A stretch of 17,802 bases of DNA from JANNOG01 sp031398915 (GTDB lineage Bacteria > Actinomycetota > Actinomycetes > Actinomycetales > JBBAYJ01), in contig JANNOG010000098.1 in NCBI GenBank assembly GCA_031398915.1, positions 1-17,802 of the forward strand, given 5' to 3'. This document shows, piece after piece, positions 7,510 to 15,302 of the stretch. The translations under genes and the position numbers were made by a program. The notes under the pieces are model-generated. The model saw only the letters and a program-made list of their open reading frames with translations, searched no databases and was not told the origin of the DNA. Every line of letters starts with the position of its first letter. Position 1 is the first letter of the stretch.

Positions 7510-8267
7510 GGGTCGAACACCTCGGAGGCTGACACGCATTCGCCCTGGGGTAGGTCCTCGCCCTGCTCGCCGCGCATGACGAAGTACATGTCCCCGATCA
7601 CGTCGGCTTGAATCAGGCGAGCCGCGAGGTCCGACTGGTCGACGCGGAGCGTCACCTGGGACACCGGAGCCGCTGCCTGGGCACTACCCGCTGCCGGGTC
7701 CGGGGCGGCGGGCGCCACCGGGATTGTCACCGACGACCCGACGGCCCGGACCTCGATGTCCTGGACCAACAGCTGGGTGCATTGTTCCGCTTCCCCCTCT
7801 GGGGTGTACGTGAGATAGATCGCCACCCTCGAACCGGACCGTAGGAAACCCGCCAGACGTTGTGGGTCGCCCAAGTTCAATGCCAATGCATTGATGTTCG
7901 GCGACTCGTTCAGGCCCAACACGTCGGCAGCCGAGACTTCTCCGATATTGGATGTGATGAGTTGTTGATTGGGAAGCAGGGGGGTGAGAACCTTGAGTTC
8001 CTGGTCGACGCCCGTCAGCGCTGCGGGTGTGATGCTGCCCTCGACGAGCAACGAATTGCTGATCGGTTTCGGCGCGATAAGCCCACTATCGATAGCGGTC
8101 CTCACTATCGTGCCGGCTGGTACCGGTCCGATCGCGACGAATACCTCGACATCGCCGTAGGCATCCCGGGCGCGCTCGTCCGCCTGATTCGCGTACAACA
8201 GCACCAGACCGGTCCCTATAGCGGCGATGACGAGGGCGACAAGCAGCGTGAGGACGCGCGCGACCAC
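7506..8267 (-). CDS. cpaB: CpaB/RcpC pilus assembly protein (SAF domain)
   Basis: From the GTG at 8267 the protein has 253 residues. It has an N-terminal membrane helix (about 4-25), a SAF domain near residues 40-105 (VEVFVAIGPVPAGTIV, then the ITPAAL turn and the hinge PNQQLITSNIG), and a C-terminal RcpC-like domain (about 120-245) interrupted by an Ala/Pro-rich loop. Family members sit on the outer side of the inner membrane and help pilus assembly; SAF domains are thought to bind carbohydrate or peptidoglycan. I chose 8267 over the GTG at 8282 because a consensus AGGAGG lies six bases upstream of 8267 and would fall inside the coding region of the longer form. The stop overlaps the tadZ start. 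The 149-bp gap upstream suggests that a new transcript may begin here. Confidence 0.88.
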   Translation of the reverse strand: MVARVLTLLVALVIAAIGTGLVLLYANQADERARDAYGDVEVFVAIGPVPAGTIVRTAIDSGLIAPKPISNSLLVEGSITPAALTGVDQELKVLTPLLPNQQLITSNIGEVSAADVLGLNESPNINALALNLGDPQRLAGFLRSGSRVAIYLTYTPEGEAEQCTQLLVQDIEVRAVGSSVTIPVAPAAPDPAAGSAQAAAPVSQVTLRVDQSDLAARLIQADVIGDMYFVMRGEQGEDLPQGECVSASEVFDP

Positions 8268-8273
8268 CTGCAA

Positions 8274-8279
8274 CCTCCT
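8274..8279 (-). promoter_or_regulatory. Ribosome binding site that decides the cpaB start
   Basis: The minus strand reads AGGAGG, then six bases, then GTG at 8267. A GTG at 8282 is in the same frame, but this site would lie inside it, so the downstream start is preferred. Confidence 0.7.
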
Positions 8280-8321
8280 CACACCTGCACCCGAATCGTC
8301 CCGGGTACGCCACGTTCTTGA

Positions 8322-8339
8322 GAGAGTACGACGTATCTC
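8322..8339. repeat. Imperfect inverted repeat upstream of cpaB
   Basis: In the 149-bp gap between tadG and cpaB, the arms GAGA and TCTC flank a core TACGaCGTA; one extra G interrupts the left arm. It lies about 55-72 bases upstream of the cpaB start and might be an operator. It may also be chance. I see no convincing -10/-35 pair in the gap. Confidence 0.3.
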
Positions 8340-8416
8340 GACTGCGCACCGCTACGTGGGCGAATCGCCTCGTACGGGTTGCCAGGGGCTCTGACGCGGG
8401 GGTGGCCGACCGCCGC

Positions 8417-10141
8417 TCACTCCGCGAGGGTGACGTCGACCGGACCCGCACTGAGTGGGTGCCCGTTGGTCGTGGTGGCGATCGAGACCGGCAGCTGACC
8501 GGCCTCGAATATGTACAGCTGCAACCGGTCGAGCGAACCCGTCGGACCCAACTCGACCCCGTTGCACGACCGAGCGGTGGTGAGGCAGGGCGCGACCGGC
8601 GTCCCGTTCGCCACGGATTGGGGGGTCTCGGTGGTGATGTAAGCCAGCCGATACCCGACGACGGGTACGTCGGTGTCGTCGGCCGGGCGGGTTCCGGTGG
8701 GCAGTGACACCACGGGTATCACGAACAATCGAGGGTCTGCGACGACGTCGGGATCGTTTATCCGCCAGACGAGCCGGCCGGTCATGGGGTCGGCCTCGGT
8801 GACTGCCTCGTAGCACGACACGGTGTTCGTGGCCCGGACGAGTGGGAAGCTGCCGCCCTGCCACGCGGGCAGCAGGTTGCCGCTGGGACACGGCGCCCCC
8901 TGGCGGGCCAAGCGGTCGAACAGGCCCGATTCGATGCTGGTCGCGAGGGAGTCCTGGCTCGCCGCCGACCGCGCGACGACCGTCGGGCCGACCTCGTATC
9001 CGAGCCCGTCTCGCATGGCCACCCGAGGGTCGCTGGTGGCCGGCGGCGGGGTGGCCGGCGGTGGTGACGCCACCAGGCTGAGCACCTGACCGAACAAGCC
9101 CGTCGTGTCGCACACCGGCGCGGCGCCCACCGGGCTGGTGACGGTGACCGGGACGGGTACCGACCACTCCGAGTCCATGGGCGGGCTCGGAGTGGGCGGG
9201 GGGTCGGCCCGGCTGACCTGCACCACCCACACTCCCGGGTCGATGCGCACCCGGTCGGGGATGTCTGTCGTGACGGATCGGATGCCCGGGATCACTCCGA
9301 CGTCGACGGCAGGGCTCAACACGTCGGCTGTCGCCGGCCCACGGTCGGTGTCGGCACTCCAGCGCACCCAGTAGCTCACCGGTCCGACCCGCGGGTCAGC
9401 CGACACAGCCAGGGTCAGTTGCGTACCGGTAACCCCCCCGACCACGGCGATGGGGGCGGCCGGTGACGAGCCGGGCAAGGGCACCGGCGGGATCGGTGCC
9501 GAGAGGGATCCGGGCGAGCGCAGGACGAAGGTCGCCGGGCCGGAGTCACTGCATGCCTCGGGCAGCGCCAATGGCAGCACCGGAAGCGCCGAGACCAGTC
9601 GGGCGGTACCCGTGGACTGGACGTCCACCGAGCTGGCTCCGGCGAGGGCACCCAATCCGAACTGCACCGTCGCCCGGGGCGACCACACGCGCACCGCCGA
9701 GCCGCGAGGACTGGCGCCCGGCGCGCCGCACGAGGCCGTGCTGATCGGGTCCGGTGCGCCGTCGGCGTTCACGTCCGCGCCCAGGACGGTGACCTCGCCG
9801 TCGGTGTCGTCACCGTTGGTCCAGTAGGACGCGACGTCGCCGATGACCTGCGGAACGGCGAGCGGGACCGGTGACGTGTCGTCGATGACGTCGTTGGGTA
9901 CGGCGGCCAACGAGGCGACGGCCGCGACCAGGGCGGCGCACGCATCGGGCAACGCCATGGCGGCGTCGCGGGCGGCCTGGTCGGCCGTTGACTGTGAGGC
10001 GGCCCTCCGGGCGAAGGCGTTGGTCAGGTCGACGGCCAGCGCGCACACCCCGAACAACACCACCGCCAGCAATGCGGTGAGGATGGCAGTCGCACCGTCG
10101 TCGCCCCGTGGCCGCAGCGACGCCCTTCGAGGGCCCCTCAC
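8417..10141 (-). CDS. tadG: Large TadG-like pilus-associated surface protein
   Basis: This 574-residue protein begins at a GTG that overlaps the tadE stop (GTGA). The N-terminus has the TadE/TadG-like pattern: basic residues, DDGATAI, a hydrophobic helix at 18-39, then the polar helix NAFARRAASQSTADQAARDA typical of the family. The rest, over 500 residues, would lie outside the membrane. It has Ser/Thr/Pro-rich spacers, a segment around residues 240-350 with the alternating strand look of an immunoglobulin or fibronectin-like fold, and several cysteines (including PVCDTTGL, APCPSG, SCYEAV and PCLTTARSC) that could form disulfides. In known systems TadG is a minor component linked to the pilus base or tip. 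A tip adhesin role is inferred from size and composition only. A longer frame to 10345 overlaps tadE completely at its start and is rejected. Confidence 0.8.
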   Translation of the reverse strand: MRGPRRASLRPRGDDGATAILTALLAVVLFGVCALAVDLTNAFARRAASQSTADQAARDAAMALPDACAALVAAVASLAAVPNDVIDDTSPVPLAVPQVIGDVASYWTNGDDTDGEVTVLGADVNADGAPDPISTASCGAPGASPRGSAVRVWSPRATVQFGLGALAGASSVDVQSTGTARLVSALPVLPLALPEACSDSGPATFVLRSPGSLSAPIPPVPLPGSSPAAPIAVVGGVTGTQLTLAVSADPRVGPVSYWVRWSADTDRGPATADVLSPAVDVGVIPGIRSVTTDIPDRVRIDPGVWVVQVSRADPPPTPSPPMDSEWSVPVPVTVTSPVGAAPVCDTTGLFGQVLSLVASPPPATPPPATSDPRVAMRDGLGYEVGPTVVARSAASQDSLATSIESGLFDRLARQGAPCPSGNLLPAWQGGSFPLVRATNTVSCYEAVTEADPMTGRLVWRINDPDVVADPRLFVIPVVSLPTGTRPADDTDVPVVGYRLAYITTETPQSVANGTPVAPCLTTARSCNGVELGPTGSLDRLQLYIFEAGQLPVSIATTTNGHPLSAGPVDVTLAE

Positions 10142-10650
10142 AGCGGGCACCCCAGCTGAGTGGGATCGGTCCACATCAACGCGGTGCCGTACTGATCGAC
10201 AGTGATCTGGGTGCTCGACGTGCGTTCGGGGTCGCTCGGAAAGGGGATGAGGCCGGCACCGATGCGGATCGGGCGCCACCGGATCGAGACCGTCACCTGG
10301 TCTCCGCGGAGGATCGCAGACGCGGTCGGGTCCACCGGCTCCCATGACGCCTCGGCGGTCGCCGAGCCCAACGCCACCTCGTCGAGGGCGGCCGCCTCCC
10401 AGATCGCGCAGTCGGTCACCGCACCGATCTCGACCCGGCGAGCCGCCGAGCGCAACGCGTCTTCGGTGGTCGCGAGTTGGAAGAAGAACAACCCGTACTG
10501 GAGCACGCCGAACAGCAGCACCAGCAGGAACACGCTGATGATGGCGAACTCGACGGCAGCGGCGCCGGTGTCGGCGACCAGCTGGGATCGCCGTAGCCGT
10601 CGCCGCACATCGCCGATGATGTCAGGCCTGGGCCACCGTCGACGTGACAT
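10138..10650 (-). CDS. tadE: TadE-like minor pseudopilin
   Basis: The protein has 170 residues. After a basic N-terminus it shows the TadE signature DTGAAAVEFAIISVFLLVLL (27-46), with the glutamate (Glu34) that resembles Glu5 of pilins, and a hydrophobic helix running to about residue 57. A polar helix (TTEDALRSAARRVEIGA) follows, and a beta-rich C-terminal part with cysteines at 81 and near the C-terminus. TadE proteins are minor pseudopilins processed by the Tad prepilin peptidase and assembled with the pilus. The ATG at 10650 lies inside the end of the ABC permease gene, giving a 29-base overlap, and has no good ribosome binding site; an in-frame GTG at 10608 is an alternative that removes the overlap. 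The stop overlaps tadG by four bases. Confidence 0.85.
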   Translation of the reverse strand: MSRRRWPRPDIIGDVRRRLRRSQLVADTGAAAVEFAIISVFLLVLLFGVLQYGLFFFQLATTEDALRSAARRVEIGAVTDCAIWEAAALDEVALGSATAEASWEPVDPTASAILRGDQVTVSIRWRPIRIGAGLIPFPSDPERTSSTQITVDQYGTALMWTDPTQLGCPL

Positions 10651-12154
10651 TGGACCGAACGCTCAATGCCTCGAAGGCGGTGGCGCTGCGTCGTAGCGAC
10701 CAGCCGGCACTGGCGACGAAGGGGACGAAGACCGCGAGCGGGACCAGCACGTTGTCGAACGAACCCGCGATCGAGAACGCGATCCCGGACAGCGTCGTCG
10801 ACCAGGCCAGGGTCACCGAGTACCGGGCCAGAGCCACCGGGGGGGCCGGCGCGTCGCGATCACGTCGCAGCTGTGCGGCGAAGGGTCGGTGAACCGACCA
10901 TCGCGCGCAGCGAGAGGCGACCTGGACCACGGCGACCATGGCGGCACACAGCACCGCCACCGCCTCGGCCGCTGTCGGCAGCGTCCCCGAACGGGCCACG
11001 GCCACCGACACGACGACGATCACACACGCGGCGCAGACCTGGATCAGGACGATGATCCGGGCATCGAGCCACAGTGACGGCGGCTGCGGCAGCGAATCCC
11101 GCCACAGTGCTCCGCGTCCGTCGAGGGCGAACGCGTTAACCCCGAACAGCAGACCGGCGGCTGACGCGACCAGGGCAGGAAGCACGGTGATGCCCGTCCA
11201 CGGCACCTGGACCAGCGCCGCAGCCGCCAGGGGTAGGACTGTCAGCACGGTCAGGCCGCGCCGCAGCGGGGCAGTTCGCAGCACCATCCGCCGATCCAAC
11301 CGACTCAGCCAGGACAGGTCCGAGACGTCGTCGCGGCTGCGTGGCCGGTGTCGGGTCTCCATGGCGGCGACGAGCACCGCAGGTCGCCTGGCGATGGCCG
11401 CGACGACCGGTATCGCCCCGACGAAACTCGCCACCGCGACCAGGACGAGGCCGAGACTGGCGCCGAGTGCCGCACCGACGTCGTCGCCGATGGCGGCGAT
11501 CACGAACGGTGTCGTGGGTGGCGGGTCGACGACCTCGCGGGTGCGCCCCGTCACGATGATGAACACGGTGAGCACGCCGAGCGCGGCGAACCCCGCCCGC
11601 AGCGCAGCCTCGCCGTAGCGGTAGGACCGGGCGAGTTCGGCGAGCCACCCGGCGAATTGGGCCAGGCAGGTGGCACTGACGATCCACAACACGGTGACGG
11701 CCAGCGCCTGGATCGCGGTCGCCGGCGGGGCGGTCGCGGTGATGTACGCCGTGGCGGTCACCAGGCTGAGCGCCTGCAACGTCCAGGCCAGGTTCAGCGG
11801 GATGAGGAGCAGTGCACCCGCATGGTCGGTGGCCGGGCTGACCGGAAAGGCGACGGCTTCGCTGCGCGGTAGCAGCTCGCGACCGCCCGCGGCGCCGATC
11901 GCCGAGATCAGCACGGACACGAAGAAGAAGGCCCATCCGAGCGGGAGCAGAATCACCACGGTCTCGTACCGGGCTGTGCTGAAGGGAACGACGGTGGCCA
12001 CCGTCAGCGGGATCCCCACGCCGAGTCCGATGGCGACGGCGACCACGAGTGGCACCACACGTTGGGCTCGTCGCCCGGCGAGGTGCCACCGGAACGCGAG
12101 CAGGGCAGCCAGTTCATGACGCAGTCCGCCCAGGTCCAACCGTCCGGTGTCCAT
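10622..12154 (-). CDS. ABC exporter permease, about 10-12 membrane helices
   Basis: This 510-residue integral membrane protein begins at an ATG sharing one base with the ATPase stop (TGATG). Hydrophobic segments occur near residues 33-56, 65-88, 111-136, 147-170, 186-202, 230-254, 300-318, 322-342, 365-387, 395-415 and in the last 80 residues. Two family-like segments are seen: ELLPRSEAVAFPVSP (93-107) and NAFALDGRGALWRDSLP (340-356), both typical of large actinobacterial ABC permeases that pair with one CcmA-type ATPase. The substrate is unknown. A longer frame to 12580 would cover half of the ATPase gene and is rejected. Its end overlaps tadE by 29 bases if the tadE ATG at 10650 is used, so it may be in one transcript with the pilus genes. 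Confidence 0.82.
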   Translation of the reverse strand: MDTGRLDLGGLRHELAALLAFRWHLAGRRAQRVVPLVVAVAIGLGVGIPLTVATVVPFSTARYETVVILLPLGWAFFFVSVLISAIGAAGGRELLPRSEAVAFPVSPATDHAGALLLIPLNLAWTLQALSLVTATAYITATAPPATAIQALAVTVLWIVSATCLAQFAGWLAELARSYRYGEAALRAGFAALGVLTVFIIVTGRTREVVDPPPTTPFVIAAIGDDVGAALGASLGLVLVAVASFVGAIPVVAAIARRPAVLVAAMETRHRPRSRDDVSDLSWLSRLDRRMVLRTAPLRRGLTVLTVLPLAAAALVQVPWTGITVLPALVASAAGLLFGVNAFALDGRGALWRDSLPQPPSLWLDARIIVLIQVCAACVIVVVSVAVARSGTLPTAAEAVAVLCAAMVAVVQVASRCARWSVHRPFAAQLRRDRDAPAPPVALARYSVTLAWSTTLSGIAFSIAGSFDNVLVPLAVFVPFVASAGWSLRRSATAFEALSVRSNVTSTVAQA

Positions 12155-12930
12155 CACGCGGACAGCAGGTCGCGATACCGCAGTGATCCGGCGCGCCCCG
12201 AGAGCTCGCTCGCGGGGCAGTGCGCGACCGCCCGGCCGCGGCGTAGCACCACTGCGTCGTCGGCGACGCTCACCGCCAACTCCAGCAGGTGCGTGGACAC
12301 GATGACGGCGGAGCCCGCGTCGCGGAGTTCGGTGATCAGTGCCATCGTCGCGTCGACGCCGAGCGGGTCGACGCCGTCGAACGGCTCGTCGAGCAGCAGT
12401 GCGGCAGGTCGGTGAAAACCGGCCAGGGCCACGGACAACCGCCGGGACATCCCGTGCGAGAACCCGGACGTCACCCTGTCGGCGACACCCTCCAACTCGA
12501 ATCGCACCAGCAGGTCCTCGGCCCTGGCCTGCCACTGGGTCATCCGCCGGAGCCTCGCCGCCAGCTGGAAGTGCTCCCACGGGGTCGCCCGCGGGACCAG
12601 GCCACCGACATCGGGGCAGTAGCCGGTCAGCTGCTTGGCCCGCAACGGATCCTGGGTGATCTCGACACCGTCGATGCTCACCTCTCCGGCACTCACCGGC
12701 ACCACGCCGGCGATCACGCGCAGTGTCGTCGACTTGCCCGCCCCGTTGCCGCCGACCAGTGCCGACACCCGGCCGGCATTCACCTCGAGGTCGAGTTGGC
12801 CGACGGCCTCCACGCGATCGAAGCTGACCCGCAGGCCACGGACGCTCACCCGAACCGTGTCGTGGGTCCGGGCGGGCGCGACCGAGCCGTCGACCTGAGG
12901 AGCTGTGCCCACCTGGGGTGGCGACGTCAT
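12154..12930 (-). CDS. ABC transporter ATP-binding protein (exporter type)
   Basis: This 258-residue nucleotide-binding subunit has Walker A GGNGAGKST (60-68), the Q-loop segment TGYCPDVGGL (102-111) with Asp107 in the glutamine position, the signature FSHGMSRRL (157-165), Walker B ALLLDEP (177-183) and the H-loop VSTHLLE (211-217). SHGM in place of SGGQ and Asp in the Q-loop are common in CcmA-type exporter ATPases, so neither suggests loss of activity. It has a poorly conserved N-terminal extension of about 25 residues. It pairs with the permease that follows at once. It starts 51 bases after the stop of the acyl-CoA synthetase gene on the same strand, with no strong ribosome binding site before its ATG. 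Substrate is not evident; lipid, drug or pilus-related export are all possible. Confidence 0.88.
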   Translation of the reverse strand: MTSPPQVGTAPQVDGSVAPARTHDTVRVSVRGLRVSFDRVEAVGQLDLEVNAGRVSALVGGNGAGKSTTLRVIAGVVPVSAGEVSIDGVEITQDPLRAKQLTGYCPDVGGLVPRATPWEHFQLAARLRRMTQWQARAEDLLVRFELEGVADRVTSGFSHGMSRRLSVALAGFHRPAALLLDEPFDGVDPLGVDATMALITELRDAGSAVIVSTHLLELAVSVADDAVVLRRGRAVAHCPASELSGRAGSLRYRDLLSA

Positions 12931-12981
12931 GGGTCTAGTGTGCCAAGACTGACTGCTGGCGTGTGACGTTGGGCTGATCGG

Positions 12982-14760
12982 TCACGACTGTCCGTACATT
13001 GCCTCGACCTGATGGCCGAAGTCGTTCATGACGACGTTGCGCTTGAGCTTGAGCGAGGGTGTCAGGTACCCGGACTCCTCCGTGAAGTCCACGTCGAGGA
13101 TGGTGAACTTGCGAACGGACTCGGCGCGACTCACCAGGGTGTTGGCGTCGTCCACCGCCGCCTGGACGGCGGCCAGCACCTCGGGCGCCGTGGTGGCAGC
13201 CGCGACCGTCATGGCGGGTAGACCACGGTTGCTCAGCCAGGTGGGCAGCATCTCGTCGTCCAGGGTGACCAGGGCGGCGACGAACGCCCGGTTGTCACCG
13301 ACCACCATGCACTGGCTGACGATGGCGTGGGACCTCATCCGATCCTCGAGCTGTGACGGCACGACGTTCTTGCCGTTGGACGTCACGATGATCTCCTTCT
13401 TGCGACCGGTGATCGTCAGGAATCCCTCGGCGTCCAACTCGCCGATATCGCCCGAACGGAACCAGCCGTCCACGATCGCCTCGGCAGTGGCGGCCGGGTT
13501 GTTGTAGTACTCCCGGAGCACGTTGATCCCGCTGATGAGGATCTCGCCGTCGTCCGCGATCCGGATTCCGACCCCGGGCAGAGGCTTGCCCACGCTGCCG
13601 ATCTTCACCCGATCGGGGGTGTTCACCGTCGCCGGTGCGGTCGTCTCGGTGAGGCCGTAACCCTCCAGCACGGTCAGTCCGATGCCACGGAAGAAGTGAC
13701 CGAGGCGTTCACCCAGCGGCCCACCACCGCTCACCGCGAAGTCCACGCGCCCACCCAGACGGGCCCGGAGCTTGGAATAGACCAGGCGGTCGAACACCGC
13801 ATGGCGGGCCCGCAGCCCGATTCCGACCCGGCCGTCCTGAGCCCGGCTCCACTCGATGGCCGTGTCCGCCGCCCGACGGAAGATCGCGCCCCGACCGTCC
13901 GCCTCGGCCTTCTGCTCGGCAGCGTTGTACACCTTCTCGAACACTCGGGGGACGGCCAGGATGAACGTCGGACGGACCTCACCCAGGGTGTCCGCCAGGC
14001 GCCGAGAATCGTCCAGGTGTGACAGCTTCGGGCCGGCCACGACGCACAGGCACTGGATGAACCGGGCGAAGATGTGCGCGAGCGGCAGGAACAGCAACGT
14101 CGAGGCGTCCGGGGTCGACAGCACGCTGCCCAACGATTCTTTGGCGTTTCGGCTGAGATCGATGAAGTTGCCGTGGGTCAACACGCATCCCTTGGGCCGA
14201 CCCGTCGTACCCGACGTGTAGATCACCGTCGCGATGCTGCTCCCGGTCAGTCCCTCGCGGGCCCGGCCCAGGTCCTCGGCCGTCACCGTCGCGCCGGACT
14301 CGACCAGCGATTCCAGGCCGTCGTCGATCACCCAGGTGTGGCGAAGCTCAGGGGCGGTGACACCGGCCACGGTCACGGCGTGGGCCGCCGACTCGACGAA
14401 CGCTGCCTTGGCGTGCGAATCCGTCAGGATCCAGGCGACCTGCTCGGCGGAGGACGTCTCGTAGATCGGGACGGTGACTGCCCCGGCCGCCCAGATGGCG
14501 AAGTCGCACAGGGTCCACTCGTAGCGCGTTCGCGCCATCAGGGCCACCCGGTCACCGGCGTCGATGCCGGATGCCCGCAGGCCGGCTGCCAGCGCGTTCA
14601 CCTCGGTGGCGAACTCGCGAGCGCTGACGTCGGTCCACGTTCCGCCGACCGGGCGTCCGAACATCACCCGCTGCGGCGTGCTGGACACGATGTCGTCGAG
14701 GATGTCGGCCATGGTGCCCGGGTAGGGCTCCACCCGAGCCGAAACACTGAACTCACGCAC
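12982..14760 (-). CDS. fadD15: Long-chain fatty acid-CoA ligase, FadD15-like
   Basis: The enzyme activates long-chain fatty acids with ATP and CoA through an acyl-adenylate; it is probably cytoplasmic or membrane-associated. The 592 residues match the FadD15 class of about 600. Visible adenylate-forming motifs are the phosphate loop YTSGTTGRPKG (181-191), the A5-type EGYGLTETTAP (366-376), SGDIG (436-440) with GRKKEIIVTSNGKNVVP (452-468), and the C-terminal LTPSLKLKR (566-574), which supplies the catalytic lysine (Lys571 or Lys573). The GTG start is five bases after an AGGAG. The gene is divergent from the SRPBCC gene over a very short gap. An acyl-CoA ligase near an SRPBCC protein and a ROK glucokinase is, to my knowledge, a recurring arrangement in actinobacteria. 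The symbol is by resemblance and not by proven orthology. Confidence 0.9.
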   Translation of the reverse strand: MREFSVSARVEPYPGTMADILDDIVSSTPQRVMFGRPVGGTWTDVSAREFATEVNALAAGLRASGIDAGDRVALMARTRYEWTLCDFAIWAAGAVTVPIYETSSAEQVAWILTDSHAKAAFVESAAHAVTVAGVTAPELRHTWVIDDGLESLVESGATVTAEDLGRAREGLTGSSIATVIYTSGTTGRPKGCVLTHGNFIDLSRNAKESLGSVLSTPDASTLLFLPLAHIFARFIQCLCVVAGPKLSHLDDSRRLADTLGEVRPTFILAVPRVFEKVYNAAEQKAEADGRGAIFRRAADTAIEWSRAQDGRVGIGLRARHAVFDRLVYSKLRARLGGRVDFAVSGGGPLGERLGHFFRGIGLTVLEGYGLTETTAPATVNTPDRVKIGSVGKPLPGVGIRIADDGEILISGINVLREYYNNPAATAEAIVDGWFRSGDIGELDAEGFLTITGRKKEIIVTSNGKNVVPSQLEDRMRSHAIVSQCMVVGDNRAFVAALVTLDDEMLPTWLSNRGLPAMTVAAATTAPEVLAAVQAAVDDANTLVSRAESVRKFTILDVDFTEESGYLTPSLKLKRNVVMNDFGHQVEAMYGQS

Positions 14761-14765
14761 ATGGA

Positions 14766-14770
14766 CTCCT
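14766..14770 (-). promoter_or_regulatory. Ribosome binding site of the acyl-CoA ligase gene
   Basis: The minus strand reads AGGAG, five bases before the GTG at 14760. This supports the GTG start. The out-of-frame ATG that overlaps the start is not used. Confidence 0.65.
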
Positions 14771-14825
14771 CGTCGAGTAGGTCATTCTGCCCAGCGTGGC
14801 ACGAGGATACGCGGGTCGCATCGGC

Positions 14826-15281
14826 ATGCTGGTCACCATGCCGGTGCTCGACGTGTTCGACGAATCGTTGGTGAGAGTCGCTCGGTCGTATGCCGGGACA
14901 GCTGTCGGCGGACCGTGTGAACTCGCCTCCTGGGTGCCGGGGCTGCGGCTCGACCTCGTCCTGGATCGCGGCGTCGAGGGACGCGTCTGGCGTGCCAGGG
15001 CACTGACCGCCCGGCGATCCCGAACCGGCATCCGCACCGGCCTCGGCATCGGCATCGGCACCGTCGCGTGGCAGGGCACGGCCGAGGTCTGGCTGGAGGC
15101 CTGGCACGACTCGACCATCGTGCACAGTTACGTCCGTTTGGACCCGGTCACGGCAGCGGGCGATCCGGTCGCCGTCGCCCCCCGTGAGGTGGACCGACTG
15201 CACGCCCTCCTGGTCGATCGGATCCGATGGCGAACGCAGCAGTGGCGCCGCGCCGTCGAGGGGGACTCAAGGCAGGGTTGA
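14826..15281 (+). CDS. SRPBCC-like (polyketide cyclase/lipid-binding fold) conserved protein
   Basis: The protein has about 151 residues from the ATG at 14826; a GTG at 14796 and an ATG at 14838 are in the same frame, and none has a good ribosome binding site. I chose 14826 as a middle option that leaves room for the divergent promoter. The order of segments suggests the SRPBCC fold: an opening strand (MPVLDVFDESLVRVARS), a tryptophan-containing helix region (ELASWVPGLRLDLV), then late strands with the pattern GTAEVWLEAWHDSTIVHSYVRLDP before a long amphipathic C-terminal helix rich in arginine. Such proteins bind hydrophobic ligands in a deep pocket. There are no catalytic residues I can name. 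The neighbours (acyl-CoA ligase, zinc-ribbon protein, glucokinase) do not settle the ligand. The family assignment rests on pattern recognition and is moderate. Confidence 0.65.
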   Translation: MLVTMPVLDVFDESLVRVARSYAGTAVGGPCELASWVPGLRLDLVLDRGVEGRVWRARALTARRSRTGIRTGLGIGIGTVAWQGTAEVWLEAWHDSTIVHSYVRLDPVTAAGDPVAVAPREVDRLHALLVDRIRWRTQQWRRAVEGDSRQG

Positions 15282-15302
15282 CGAGCGCCGACATCCACAC
15301 AC

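Noticed and set aside
10142..10345. Upstream extension of tadG to 10345
   Set aside because: The added residues lie in an alternate frame of tadE and are Arg/Pro/His-rich. The GTG at 10141 directly precedes a typical TadE/G-type N-terminus.
12155..12580. Upstream extension of the ABC permease to 12580
   Set aside because: It covers the Walker B and signature region of the ATPase gene in another frame. The TGATG junction at 12152-12156 provides a normal start.
12595..12630. Asp in place of Gln in the Q-loop of the ABC ATPase as a sign of inactivity
   Set aside because: Asp at this place and SHGM in place of SGGQ are frequent in CcmA-type exporter ATPases, and the other catalytic motifs are complete.
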